Part shown: positions 25,821 to 34,501 of the stretch, piece by piece
Position numbering within the stretch: position 1 is the first letter of the stretch
How the letters are laid out: every line of letters begins with the position of its first letter
Assembly (NCBI GenBank): GCA_025992705.1
Contig: DAJPGJ010000001.1
Span: 248,001-312,000, forward strand
Length of the DNA stretch: 64,000 bases
Direction: 5' to 3'
Source: Coriobacteriaceae bacterium
GTDB lineage: Bacteria; Actinomycetota; Coriobacteriia; Coriobacteriales; QAMH01
The notes under the pieces: generated by a model
What the model saw: only the letters and a program-made list of their open reading frames with translations
What the model was told of the DNA's origin: nothing
Databases searched by the model: none
Program-made: the position numbers and the translations under genes

Positions 25821-25853
25821 TGAGACAAAACTGCCCCGGCGCGTTTTGTCTCA
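25821..25853. repeat. Hybrid family-2/3 palindrome abutting the feoB stop
   Basis: TGAGACAAAA ... GCCCCGGCG ... TTTTGTCTCA: the outer bases are of family 2 and the GC-rich centre of family 3. It ends two bases before the feoB stop codon. Confidence 0.88.
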
Positions 25854-25854
25854 T

Positions 25855-28545
25855 CTATGCAGCCGCCTTCGCAGTCGTGTCCACCTGCGCAGGTGCCATG
25901 GGCTTGCTGGCCGGACGGAAGAGCGCCCAGAGCAGCGCCGCGATGAGCACGAGGGCGACGATGGTGCCGAGGCTGAAGGCACCGGTCACGACCCAGGCGC
26001 CAATCTGGAAGATGATCAGCGCGATGACGTAGGCAAAGCCGCATTCCCAGCCGATGGCAGCCCAGAACCACTTGTTGAAGCCGCCCATCTCGCGCTTGAT
26101 GGCTCCCATGGCCGCGAAGCACGGTGCGCAGAGCAGCTGGAAGGTCATGAAAGCGAAGGCCGCGACAGGAACGAGCAAGACGGAGCCGGTCGTCGCCGCA
26201 AGCGACGCCATGTAGGCACTGGTCCACGCGACGTTGGGGTCGCCGCCGTACACCACGGCCATCGTCGAGATGACGTTCTCCTTGGCGATGAGGCCGGTGA
26301 TGACGGTGGACGCGCACTCCCAGTTGTTGAAGCCGAGCGGTGCAAAGATCCACGCGAAGGCATTGCCAAAGTACGCGAGGAACGAGTAATCCATCAGGTC
26401 CTCACCGACCCACATGAACTGACCCTCGTAGATGCCGTATCCGGACAGGAACCAGACCACGATCGTGGCGAGCAGGATGATGGTGCCCGCCTTCTTGATG
26501 AAGGCCCAGGCGCGGTCCCACATGCTGCGCAGCAAATCGACGAAGCGCGGCAGGCGGTACTCGGGAAGCTCCATGACGTACGGCGTGACCTTGCCCATGA
26601 ACGGCCTGGTCTTGCGCAGGATGATGCCCGAGACGATGATGGCGGCGATGCCCATGAAGTACGCGAGCGGGGCGACCCACCACACGCCGCCGAAGATGGC
26701 CGTGGCGATGAGCGCGATGATGGGCAGCTTGGCCGAGCACGGCATGAAGGTCGTGGTCATGACCGTGAGACGACGGGCGCTTTCGGACTCGATCGTGCGC
26801 GAGGCCATGATGCCCGGCACGCCGCAGCCGGTGCCAACGATCATGGGCACGAAGGTCTTGCCCGACAGGCCGAAGCGACGGAAGAGGCGGTCGAGGATGA
26901 AGGTGACGCGAGCCATGTAGCCACATGCCTCGAGGATGGCCAGCAGGAAGAACAGGATCATGATCTGCGGGACGAAGCCAAGTACGGCGCCGACACCGGC
27001 AACGATGCCGTCCATGATGAGGTCGTAGAGCCAGCCGACGCACCCGACAGCCTCGAGAGCGGTGCCGATGAGGACGGGGATGCCGGGAATCCAGATACCG
27101 TAGGCGCTCGGATCCTCGGGTGCGGGGACGCCAACACCCTGGGTGATGACCTCGCCGGTTTCCTCATCGGTGACTTCGCCGTCAAAGCTGTAGACGACGG
27201 CCTCGGCAGACCCCTCGCGGCCTTCGGCGGCGATTTCCTCGTTACGGGCATCGGCAAGAGCCAACGCCTGTTCTTCGCCCGCTTCGCCGTAGTACACGAA
27301 GTAGTCGGTCTCCATTGAGGATTCCTCGTCGACCGAGGTGTATTCGGCCACGAAGCTAGAGCTGGCAGCCTGCTGCTCGAAACCCGCAAGCGCAGCCTGG
27401 AACTCCGGAGACTCGAGATCGGCTCCCTCCTCGGCTTCCTCGCCGATGAAGGCGGCGATCTCGTCGGTGTTAATGCCCGCTTCGCCGGCTTGCGTCAGGT
27501 ACTCGTTGACGGCGGTCTGCGCCTCGTCGTAGGGCTCGGTCGCCGCGTCGAGTGCGGATTGCGCCGTGCCCTCGGTTGACACGATGGCAACCGGGTCAAG
27601 GTACCAGCCGTCGCCGAAGACGCCGTCGTTGGCCCAGTCGGTCGCGTAGGTGCCGACGGTGCTGATGGAGATGTAGTAGATGAGCGTGATGACCACGACG
27701 AAAATGGGCAGCGCCAGGATGCGGTTTGTGAGGACGGCGTCGACCTTCTCCGAGATGGTCGCGCCCGTGATGGAACGCCTGTGAACGCGCTTGATGAAGC
27801 TTTCGATGTAGCGGTAGCGCTCGTTGGTGATGATGGCATCGGACGAATCGTTGAAGAGGCTTTCGGCGTCGAGAATGATGTCGTCGCAGTTCACGTGTGT
27901 GCCGAGCTCCTCAATGGCCTTCTGGTCGCGCTCGAAGAGCTTGATGGCGTAGTAACGACGCATGTCATCGGGCATGACGCTGGGGAGCTTGTCCTCGATC
28001 TTCTTGAGCGCGGTTTCGAGCTCGGGCGTGAACGAGACGGGCTGCGGGGCGATACCTTCGCGGGCAGCCTTCACGGCCGTGGCCACGAGCTCCTTCATGC
28101 CGTCGCCGCGCAGGGCCGAAATCTCGACGACGGGCACCTGCAGCTGCTCTGAGAGCTCCTTGGACTTGATGGTGTAGCCGCGCTTCTTGACGATGTCCAT
28201 CTGATTGAGCGCGACCACGACGGGAACGCCGAACTCCATGAGCTGCGTGGTGAGGTAGAGATTGCGCTCGAGATTCGACGCATCGACGATGTTGATGATG
28301 GCATCGGGGTGACCATCGGCCAGGTAGTTGCGGGAGATGACTTCCTCGTTCGAATACGGCGATAGCGAATAGATGCCGGGAAGGTCGACAAAGCGAATGT
28401 TCTTGTCCGCCTTGAGGTGTCCCGTCTTACGCTCTACCGTTACGCCCGGCCAGTTGCCCACGTATTGGTGGTTGCCGGTGAGCTGGTTGAACAGCGTCGT
28501 CTTGCCTGAGTTGGGGTTGCCCACCAGTGCGATGGTCGTTTCCAT
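25855..28545 (-). CDS. feoB: Ferrous iron transporter FeoB with a large acidic loop insertion
   Basis: GTP-gated Fe2+ importer. The N-terminal G-domain has GNPNSGKTTLFNQLTG, FVDLPGIYSLSPYS, NIVDASNLERNL and NQMDIVKKRG. The membrane part has FVPQIMILFFLLAILEACGYMAR and the gate region MIVGTGCGVPGIMASRTIE. At 896 aa it exceeds most FeoBs. The excess is roughly residues 310-480, between the first and second membrane segments: strongly acidic, Ala/Glu-rich, and predicted to lie outside the cell. It probably has its own DtxR-controlled promoter, since a terminator separates it from feoA. Confidence 0.94.
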   Translation of the reverse strand: METTIALVGNPNSGKTTLFNQLTGNHQYVGNWPGVTVERKTGHLKADKNIRFVDLPGIYSLSPYSNEEVISRNYLADGHPDAIINIVDASNLERNLYLTTQLMEFGVPVVVALNQMDIVKKRGYTIKSKELSEQLQVPVVEISALRGDGMKELVATAVKAAREGIAPQPVSFTPELETALKKIEDKLPSVMPDDMRRYYAIKLFERDQKAIEELGTHVNCDDIILDAESLFNDSSDAIITNERYRYIESFIKRVHRRSITGATISEKVDAVLTNRILALPIFVVVITLIYYISISTVGTYATDWANDGVFGDGWYLDPVAIVSTEGTAQSALDAATEPYDEAQTAVNEYLTQAGEAGINTDEIAAFIGEEAEEGADLESPEFQAALAGFEQQAASSSFVAEYTSVDEESSMETDYFVYYGEAGEEQALALADARNEEIAAEGREGSAEAVVYSFDGEVTDEETGEVITQGVGVPAPEDPSAYGIWIPGIPVLIGTALEAVGCVGWLYDLIMDGIVAGVGAVLGFVPQIMILFFLLAILEACGYMARVTFILDRLFRRFGLSGKTFVPMIVGTGCGVPGIMASRTIESESARRLTVMTTTFMPCSAKLPIIALIATAIFGGVWWVAPLAYFMGIAAIIVSGIILRKTRPFMGKVTPYVMELPEYRLPRFVDLLRSMWDRAWAFIKKAGTIILLATIVVWFLSGYGIYEGQFMWVGEDLMDYSFLAYFGNAFAWIFAPLGFNNWECASTVITGLIAKENVISTMAVVYGGDPNVAWTSAYMASLAATTGSVLLVPVAAFAFMTFQLLCAPCFAAMGAIKREMGGFNKWFWAAIGWECGFAYVIALIIFQIGAWVVTGAFSLGTIVALVLIAALLWALFRPASKPMAPAQVDTTAKAAA

Positions 28546-28573
28546 GTCGTGCTCTCTTCCTCTCCTTGCTTTT

Positions 28574-28685
28574 ATGAGACGGCGGAGACAGCGTGCCCGG
28601 CACCGTGTCTCAAATCATCGGCATTTCTTCTGTTTTGACTTCGTTTTGAGACGCGGTGCCGGGCACGCTGTCTCCGCCGTCTCAT
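28574..28685. repeat. Family-2 inverted pair in the feoB leader
   Basis: Arms 28574-28613 and about 28645-28685 (ATGAGACGGCGGAGACAGCG ... GTGCCCGGCACC ...) match with a single internal mismatch around a 30-bp AT-rich loop. Lying between the DtxR box and the feoB start, it would be transcribed as a long stem in the 5' leader. Confidence 0.93.
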
Positions 28686-28687
28686 TT

Positions 28688-28703
28688 GTTAGCTAATGCT
28701 AAC
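28688..28703. promoter_or_regulatory. DtxR-like operator before feoB
   Basis: GTTAGCTAATGCTAAC, six-base inverted arms GTTAGC/GCTAAC, preceded by TCATTT as at 20373. It lies between the feoA terminator and the feoB leader. Confidence 0.65.
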
Positions 28704-28717
28704 AGCTATGCAAAAAG

Positions 28718-28747
28718 AAGGGCTGGCATGGGGGGTGGCCAGCCCTT
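28718..28747 (-). terminator. Rho-independent terminator after feoA
   Basis: Arms AAGGGCTGGC and GCCAGCCCTT, followed on the minus strand by CTTTTTG. It separates feoA from feoB transcription. Confidence 0.75.
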
Positions 28748-28762
28748 CGTCTTACCGTATGG

Positions 28763-28987
28763 CTATGCCATCTCGACCTCGATCTTGTTGAGGTCCTCCT
28801 TGCGCAGCGAAAGGTGATAGCCGCGCACGGTCAAATCGACGGGATCGCCAAGCGGGGCGACCTTGTCGACCTTGATTTGGGCGCCCTTGGTGATGCCCAT
28901 GTCCATGATGCGACGGCGCGTGGCGCCTTTGTCGCGCAGACGCACGACCGTGCAGCTCATTCCCGGCTTGATATCCGATAACGTCAT
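28763..28987 (-). CDS. feoA: Ferrous iron transport protein FeoA
   Basis: A 74-aa SH3-like cytosolic partner of FeoB. It begins LSDIKPGMSCTVVRLRDKG and continues RRRIMDMGITKGAQIKVDKVAPLGDPVDLTVRGYHLSLRKED, the full FeoA pattern. A terminator follows. The region just upstream (28988-29043) carries GTTAGTTATTGTTAAC and ATTAGACATCGCTAAC, further DtxR-like half sites. Confidence 0.94.
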   Translation of the reverse strand: MTLSDIKPGMSCTVVRLRDKGATRRRIMDMGITKGAQIKVDKVAPLGDPVDLTVRGYHLSLRKEDLNKIEVEMA

Positions 28988-28993
28988 GATGAC

Positions 28994-29037
28994 CTCCGTA
29001 GTTAGTTATTGTTAACTGCATATTAGACATCGCTAAC
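28994..29037. promoter_or_regulatory. Pair of DtxR-like sites before feoA
   Basis: GTTAGTTATTGTTAAC and ATTAGACATCGCTAAC lie upstream of feoA and share the GTTAG/CTAAC half site with the boxes before feoB and the FeoB-partner gene. Matches are weaker than those. Confidence 0.5.
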
Positions 29038-29151
29038 TTTTTGTCAATGCATAATTCTGGATTTTTTTGCGGAATGGCGAAAAGCGACGGCGTGAGCCGA
29101 AGATGCGCCGAGCACGCTGTCCTGAACACGCACATCACCGAGCATCATCCT

Positions 29152-29198
29152 GTTGCGCAACAAAAACCAGAAGCAGCGAAATATAATACTTGCGCAAC
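29152..29198 (+). promoter_or_regulatory. Promoter of the first signalling cassette
   Basis: The palindrome GTTGCGCAAC (29152-29161), continuing AAAA, is followed at +30 by TATAAT (29182-29187) and at +37 by a second box, cTTGCGCAAC. AACAAA at +7 sits exactly 17 bases before TATAAT and may act as a -35. The same layout occurs at 32998. Confidence 0.7.
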
Positions 29199-29275
29199 AT
29201 TTCACGATGGAGGGGTCTGGCACCCCGCGTGTCGCGGCACGTCCAAGATGATGCGCACATTGGAGGAACAAGCGC

Positions 29276-30220
29276 GTGGTCTCAAAACCTTCTTCGGGGA
29301 TTGGCGCCCTCCTTCGCCATCTCCCCAAAGCATACAGGACTCTCGTTTCCGCCTCGACGCTTCTCGTGGCGTGCTCCGTCACGCTGTTCGCCTTTGCGAT
29401 ACCCCCCGCCCTGAGCGCATACTCGGGCAGCCTGTTCGGCGGTGCGGCCTCGGATCTCGCAGGTAACGCGGCCGCATCCGATGGAGACGGCACATCCAAT
29501 GCAACGAACGCCCTCGATGCTGCAGGTGGCCTTGCGCTTCCCTCGGCAAATCTGGCACCCATCGGCGCAACCTCACTTGGCAATGTCATCGCAACGGCAA
29601 CCGCGGCCGTAAACGAAGAGGGCCAGATCACGGCCCAGAATCCCCAGAAAGCTCCCAGCACTGCAGGCGAACAGGAGCCCCTCGGCGATACCACGAACCA
29701 GGAAACGCAACCCACTGAGCCCCCCGTCGATCCGAGCACAGACGAAAGCGAGCTCCGGGCAGCGGAAAGCGAGCTTACCGCCGATTTCTACAACGCCCAG
29801 GACCACTACGCAATGCTCTCCAACGTCGTTGCCGGCCTGCCCATATTATGGAGCCCGAGCGGATACGCTGATTACGATGTGAACCTGTGGAACGATTTGC
29901 CATGGGCTTACGAACTGAGTCGCAAATGCATCTCTGAAGCATCGGCATACGAGGGCAAGTGTGCCGATGGAGCACGCAAATTCCCCGCATACGAAAAACA
30001 GTACAACACCATCAACAACACCTGGTCGATGCTAAGCAGCGCATCGCGTATCCTCATCGACTTCCTTGATGCAGTACGCGCCTGCCCCGACCCTGCCACC
30101 CACTCCGAATGCTTCATGGGCATAGTCGAGGGACACATCGTTGGCGTTTCCTCGGGTGGCCAGACCGTATACACGCTCAAGGAGCTAGAAAACGCGCGTC
30201 AGCTCCTGAACCAGTTCTAA
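29276..30220 (+). CDS. Membrane-anchored exported protein of unknown function
   Basis: A 314-aa protein. A hydrophobic segment at residues about 22-47 (TLLVACSVTLFAFAIPPALSA) acts as signal or anchor. Residues 50-165 are a Thr/Ala/Glu/Pro-rich disordered stretch. The C-terminal 150 residues form a globular domain with YNAQDHYAMLSNVVAGLPILW, CISEASAYEGKCADG and two further cysteines (ACPDPATHSECF), so disulfides are likely. I do not recognise the domain. GTG start nine bases after GGAGG. It heads the kinase-FHA island and could be the extracellular sensor or kinase target. Confidence 0.8.
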   Translation: MVSKPSSGIGALLRHLPKAYRTLVSASTLLVACSVTLFAFAIPPALSAYSGSLFGGAASDLAGNAAASDGDGTSNATNALDAAGGLALPSANLAPIGATSLGNVIATATAAVNEEGQITAQNPQKAPSTAGEQEPLGDTTNQETQPTEPPVDPSTDESELRAAESELTADFYNAQDHYAMLSNVVAGLPILWSPSGYADYDVNLWNDLPWAYELSRKCISEASAYEGKCADGARKFPAYEKQYNTINNTWSMLSSASRILIDFLDAVRACPDPATHSECFMGIVEGHIVGVSSGGQTVYTLKELENARQLLNQF

Positions 30221-30254
30221 TCGTCATCCCCACGTAGAAACCGCTAGTAACGCC

Positions 30255-31667
30255 ATGGAAAACCAGTCAAACCCGGATACGCACGACGAGCACGCCGCAA
30301 CCGGCTTGCGACTTGTTCACATCGAAGGCTTCTCGACACCCACAACCTTGCAAGATGACGAGCAGGAAGCCTACCTGCGTCGCTTCGCCACGATCTTCAT
30401 CGACGAGAGCCGCTGCCGTGAGGGTAACCTTGGCCAGGTGCTCTACGGCGAGGACACCTGGGGCAAGCCTGTCGCGCTCAAGGTGATGAACGATGCGGTC
30501 GTGCCCGACCCCGCAACCCCCTCCTCCACCCGCGACCTTGCCAGCGAGGCGTTTCGACGCGAATACGAAACCTTGCGTGCGCTCTCAGGCGTAAAGGGAT
30601 TTCCCCGCCTGTATGGCTCGGGCAGCTTGGATGGCAGAGAGGCCATCATCATGGAGTGGGTCGAAGGAGAGACGCTCGCCACGGCAATTCGCCATCTCTC
30701 CATCGACGATTCCGGCAGGCTCTCTCCCCTGACCGCCGCGCAATTGGGACGCGACCTGTTCGGTCTGCTCGCGCGCATGGAAATTCTCGAGGATGACGTG
30801 GTGCACCGCGACATCTCGACCTCCAACATCATGATCGACACATCGGCACGTGCGCTCGACGAGCAGGCCGAGGCCGGAAGCTTCGACCTGAAGCTTGTGG
30901 ACTTTGGCTCGGCGGTGCTGCCCAGCCGATCTTCGTCGCTCACGCAACGCTACGGGGCCCCGCGCGGAGCGACTCCGGACTTCGCCCCACCCGAGATGCT
31001 GACCGAGGACGTCGCCAACGTCTCGGCCATGCGCAAGAACCCGACGGTGGACGTCTACGCCGCCGCAAGCGTGCTCTATCTGCTGCTCGGCGGGCGCACG
31101 CCCTTTGACCTGGGCGAGAGCGAAGGCGAAGGACGCTCGTATTACCTGCGCAAGACCGAGCAGCTGCCGCGCAGCTTGAAGGGCGCTCATGCGGCATCGG
31201 GCCGAATCGACGCAACGCTCGAGCGCGAGCCACAGACGGCAGCGCTCGTCCAGGAAGCGATGAAGAAGACCGGCCAGCAACCCTCGGACAAGAAGCTTGT
31301 CAGCGCATTGTCCGCAGTGGATGGACAACTCAACGAGGTGATCTTCGCCTGTCTCGACCCCATCCAGGAATACCGGCCACTTGCAAGCGAGGTGCAGGAT
31401 TCCCTTGCGCACTTCGTCGATTCGTACGGACGCAATGTCGAGAACGCCCTCGCGGAACAACCCTTGAGCTCGTGTACCGATAGCGCCTTCGAGCGCCGCG
31501 CGCGTGCAGCAAATGCGAAGAGATCGCGGCGCTGGAGCATCGGCGTGGGCGCAGGTGCGGTCGTACTGCTTCTCGTGACGAGCATCGTGACCGCGGTGCT
31601 CGTGGACGCGAGCAAGGTGATCGTCTCGTTCGGGCCAATCCACTGGAGCGGCCCACTCAACGGCTAG
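30255..31667 (+). CDS. Membrane Ser/Thr protein kinase, copy 1
   Basis: A eukaryotic-type kinase of 470 aa. Glycine loop EGNLGQVLYG, ATP Lys76 (VALKVM), Glu in EYETLRAL, catalytic HRDISTSN with Asp186 and Asn191, DFG at 216-218, and FAPPEM for the APE motif; all catalytic residues are present. A membrane helix lies near the end (WSIGVGAGAVVLLLVTSIV). The frame stops at a TAG but stays open beyond it for another hydrophobic segment (see 31668-31958). It is paired with an FHA protein downstream and has a paralogue at 33125. Confidence 0.92.
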   Translation: MENQSNPDTHDEHAATGLRLVHIEGFSTPTTLQDDEQEAYLRRFATIFIDESRCREGNLGQVLYGEDTWGKPVALKVMNDAVVPDPATPSSTRDLASEAFRREYETLRALSGVKGFPRLYGSGSLDGREAIIMEWVEGETLATAIRHLSIDDSGRLSPLTAAQLGRDLFGLLARMEILEDDVVHRDISTSNIMIDTSARALDEQAEAGSFDLKLVDFGSAVLPSRSSSLTQRYGAPRGATPDFAPPEMLTEDVANVSAMRKNPTVDVYAAASVLYLLLGGRTPFDLGESEGEGRSYYLRKTEQLPRSLKGAHAASGRIDATLEREPQTAALVQEAMKKTGQQPSDKKLVSALSAVDGQLNEVIFACLDPIQEYRPLASEVQDSLAHFVDSYGRNVENALAEQPLSSCTDSAFERRARAANAKRSRRWSIGVGAGAVVLLLVTSIVTAVLVDASKVIVSFGPIHWSGPLNG

Positions 31668-31958
31668 GCCATCGGCGCGCTGCTATGGCTTCCCGCGCTT
31701 TGCGGCTGCATCGCACGCCTCGCGACACGGAACAGGCCATCATCGCTTGCATGGACAGGCGGTGGTGTCGTGCTCGGCACGTTGGCCGTGCTCGCGTTCA
31801 CGCTGTCCACCTCGTTTGCCGCAGCTGCGCCGTTTTGGCTGATTATCGGGGCACTTGCCGTCGCGGCAGCGCTCTCGTGGTTTGCGCTGTCCTTCGACAT
31901 CATCATGGCCAGAGCACGCACGACGCCCATCGAAAGGGCGCAGCCTCGCGCGGCGTAA
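31668..31958 (+). pseudogene. In-frame membrane extension beyond the kinase-1 stop
   Basis: After the kinase TAG the same frame continues without interruption for 96 codons. It encodes IGALLWLPALCGCIARLA, GGGVVLGTLAVLAFTLSTSF and PFWLIIGALAVAAALSWFAL, then a basic tail and TAA. It is clearly membrane-protein-like. Either kinase 1 was once about 567 aa and has a nonsense mutation, or this is a separate small membrane gene starting at a GTG near 31767. Kinase 2 has no such extension. Confidence 0.6.
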
Positions 31959-31987
31959 ACGTGCGGAGAGGCAGAAGGGAACGATCC

Positions 31988-32965
31988 ATGGCAAAGAACG
32001 CAACGGCCCCGCTGGGAGCCATGTTCTCCATCCTGAAGAGGTACGGCGACATGAGCTATAAGGAAGTGGCATCGCTCATCCTCTCGGAAGAGCCGGTGAA
32101 GGGCGGCGTGAGCCCCATCAGCCGCGTAAACGACCGGACCTGGATCTCGCGCTACCTCGTGCATGCGCCGGCAGATGCCGTGCGCGACGATTACTTCGTC
32201 AGCTACGAAAAGTGCGCGATGCGCCTCATCTCGCGGCTTAAGAAACGTGCGGGCAGCGCGATGAGCAACCGCGAGATCATGGAGCTGATTGCAGGAGCTC
32301 CCGGCCAGGAAATGGTCAACGCACTCAAGAACGCCGGACAGGACCCCGCGCCGTACCTCAACATGCTCGCGCGTCTCGATAAGGACAGCGAGTTCAGGGC
32401 CGAGGAGCGCGTGGAGATCGCCATGGTGCTTTTCGTAGCGACGGCATTGAGCGCTGATATCGCGCGAGCAACGGCATACGCACTCGAGTTCGCAGACGAG
32501 ATTCACGGCGCGGCGATGGCAACGCCACTTATCACACCGCGCTCCGAGGATGCCGACGACGCGCAGATGCGCCAGCTTGCCGACGAGGACACGACCCTCG
32601 GGCTGCTGCGTGTGGTAGATGGCTACGTGAAGGGCGCGCCGTTTTGGCTTGATGCCGAGAGCGCGGAGCAGATCGAGGTGGGCGCCTTCGCGACGGGTGC
32701 GGGTGCCATCACCGACGTGGAAGCTGACGTCTCCGGAGTGCACGCGCGCATCTGGCATGACGATGCGGGCGCGTGGTACGTCGAGGGTGCGGGATCGAGA
32801 AACGGCACCGTGCTGGTGAGCGGCGCGGACCGCTCCGAGATCGTGGTGGAGCCGCCGGCTGACGAGCGCGAGGGGTGGGAGAGCGTGCCCGTGGCGCTCA
32901 AACCCGGCGACGAGCTCGTGTTTGGGAAGAACACGCGGTATGTGGTGATTGCGGGTGTGAGGTAG
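31988..32965 (+). CDS. FHA-domain protein, copy 1
   Basis: A 325-aa cytosolic protein. The N-terminal 190 residues are a helical domain I do not recognise (PLGAMFSILKRYGDMSYKEVA; SPISRVNDRTWISRYLVHAP). The C-terminal 110 residues are an FHA domain with VSGVHARIW, SRNGT and a terminal FGKNTRYVVIAGV. FHA domains bind phosphothreonine, so it is the likely reader or substrate of the adjacent kinase. The start at 31988 follows AGAAGGGA; a longer upstream frame overlaps the membrane segment and is not used. Confidence 0.88.
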   Translation: MAKNATAPLGAMFSILKRYGDMSYKEVASLILSEEPVKGGVSPISRVNDRTWISRYLVHAPADAVRDDYFVSYEKCAMRLISRLKKRAGSAMSNREIMELIAGAPGQEMVNALKNAGQDPAPYLNMLARLDKDSEFRAEERVEIAMVLFVATALSADIARATAYALEFADEIHGAAMATPLITPRSEDADDAQMRQLADEDTTLGLLRVVDGYVKGAPFWLDAESAEQIEVGAFATGAGAITDVEADVSGVHARIWHDDAGAWYVEGAGSRNGTVLVSGADRSEIVVEPPADEREGWESVPVALKPGDELVFGKNTRYVVIAGVR

Positions 32966-32997
32966 AGGCGGCGTGACCCTCAGCTGACCTTGTGTTT

Positions 32998-33044
32998 GTT
33001 GTGCAACAAAATCCGGAATTTGCACTATATGATATTTGCGCAAT
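32998..33044 (+). promoter_or_regulatory. Promoter of the second signalling cassette
   Basis: GTTGTGCAAC (32998-33007) plus AAAA, then TATGAT at +30 (33028-33033) and a second TTTGCGCAAT at +37, the same spacing as at 29152. Confidence 0.7.
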
Positions 33045-33124
33045 TTCTACCGGGCGGGCTGGATCCGCTCGGTTTTTGCCACCCTCTACCCGCCGCTTCT
33101 TAGTAGAAAACAACACCACGCGCC

Positions 33125-34486
33125 ATGGAAAACCCCTCATGTCCGGAAATGAACGATAGGCACGGTACAGCCGGGCTGCAGGTCGTTCACCTGGATGATT
33201 TCTCCACGCCCGACATCCTACCTCCAGCCGAGCAAGAGAATCATGCACGACGCTTTTCCTCTCTCTTTATCGACAGAAGGCGCTGTCGGCGCGGGGGCAT
33301 CGGCAGGCTTCTCTATGGCGAGGACATCTGGGGTAGTCCCGTTGCCGTAAAGGTCATGGATGACTCGCCTGCAGATACGACAGCCGACGAGGCGGACCAT
33401 GTCGTCGCTCGTGAGGCGTTCATGCGGGAATACCAGACGTTGCGCACGCTCTCGGGCGTGCGAGGGTTTCCGCGGCTCTATGGGCTGGGGCGCCTGGACG
33501 GCAAGGATGCCATCATCATGGAGTGGATTGAAGGAGAGACGCTACAGTCGGCACTCAGACACCTTTTCGTAGATGACGAGGGAAGGCTCTCACCGTTGAC
33601 GGCGGCGCAGCTGGGGCGCGACCTCTTCGCGCTCCTCGCCCGCATGGACATCATCGAGAACAGCGTCGTGCATCGCGACATCTCGACTTCCAATATCATG
33701 ATCGACACGTCGGTACATACGCTCGAGGAGCAAGTTGACATGGGGCATTTTGACCTGAAGCTCGTGGACTTCGGGTCAGCGATACTCCCTGGCCAGCGTG
33801 CGTCCATCACGCAGAAATATGGTGTGCTGCGGGGAGCAACGCCTGATTTCGCACCTCCCGAGATGCTCACCGAAGATATCGCCAACATCGACACCCTGCG
33901 CAGGAACCCCGCCGTGGATGTCTATGCCGCCGCAAGCGTGCTTTTCTTGCTGCTGGATGGTCACGCACCCTTCAATTTCGAGAGGCAGGGGCGGGGCCGT
34001 TCCTACTATCTGCAGAAAACCGAACGGCGACCACGAAGATTGACGAGCGTGCATAAAGCATCGGGCAATATTGTGGCGGCGCTCGGTCACGAAACGCAGA
34101 CAGCGCGCCTCGTCAAAGAGGCGGTTGCGCGCTGCGGAAGGAGGCCACCGGACAGAGAGCTGGCAAAAATCCTGAGCACAGTGGATGATCAGCTCGAATC
34201 CCTGCTCCTTGCCTGCCTCAATCCTGTGCAGGCACTCCGGCCAACCGCAGGAGATGTCGAGAAGGCGCTTTCGCGCTTTGTCGATTCCTATGGCGCGAAC
34301 ATCAGAAACGGCTTTTGGGGATGTCCGGTCACCCCTTGCGTGGATGCCGAAGCGAAGTACCAGAAACAGGATGCTGAGACCGGGGGAAGCGGTCATTGGG
34401 GAGCCGTCGTAGCCGCGGGTGCCACCCTAGTTCTCGCAGTTGCATCGGCAATTATCACGCTCGCTCGCCGGAAGAACCGAAGCTAA
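33125..34486 (+). CDS. Membrane Ser/Thr protein kinase, copy 2
   Basis: A 453-aa paralogue of copy 1, colinear throughout: GGIGRLLYGED glycine loop, Lys76 (VAVKVM), HRDISTSN with Asp185, DFG at 215-217, FAPPEM. It ends with one membrane helix (WGAVVAAGATLVLAVASAII) and RRKNRS. It lacks the extra membrane segments seen after copy 1. Start at the ATG following the second copy of the cassette promoter. Directly upstream of FHA copy 2. Confidence 0.92.
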   Translation: MENPSCPEMNDRHGTAGLQVVHLDDFSTPDILPPAEQENHARRFSSLFIDRRRCRRGGIGRLLYGEDIWGSPVAVKVMDDSPADTTADEADHVVAREAFMREYQTLRTLSGVRGFPRLYGLGRLDGKDAIIMEWIEGETLQSALRHLFVDDEGRLSPLTAAQLGRDLFALLARMDIIENSVVHRDISTSNIMIDTSVHTLEEQVDMGHFDLKLVDFGSAILPGQRASITQKYGVLRGATPDFAPPEMLTEDIANIDTLRRNPAVDVYAAASVLFLLLDGHAPFNFERQGRGRSYYLQKTERRPRRLTSVHKASGNIVAALGHETQTARLVKEAVARCGRRPPDRELAKILSTVDDQLESLLLACLNPVQALRPTAGDVEKALSRFVDSYGANIRNGFWGCPVTPCVDAEAKYQKQDAETGGSGHWGAVVAAGATLVLAVASAIITLARRKNRS

Positions 34487-34501
34487 CAAGAGGAGCTCTT
34501 C

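Noticed and set aside
31665..31667. Programmed UAG readthrough or pyrrolysine codon in kinase 1
   Set aside because: No pyl genes or stimulatory structure were seen, and TAG is used as a normal stop elsewhere in the window (ahcY, rpmH). A plain nonsense mutation or a separate gene is simpler.
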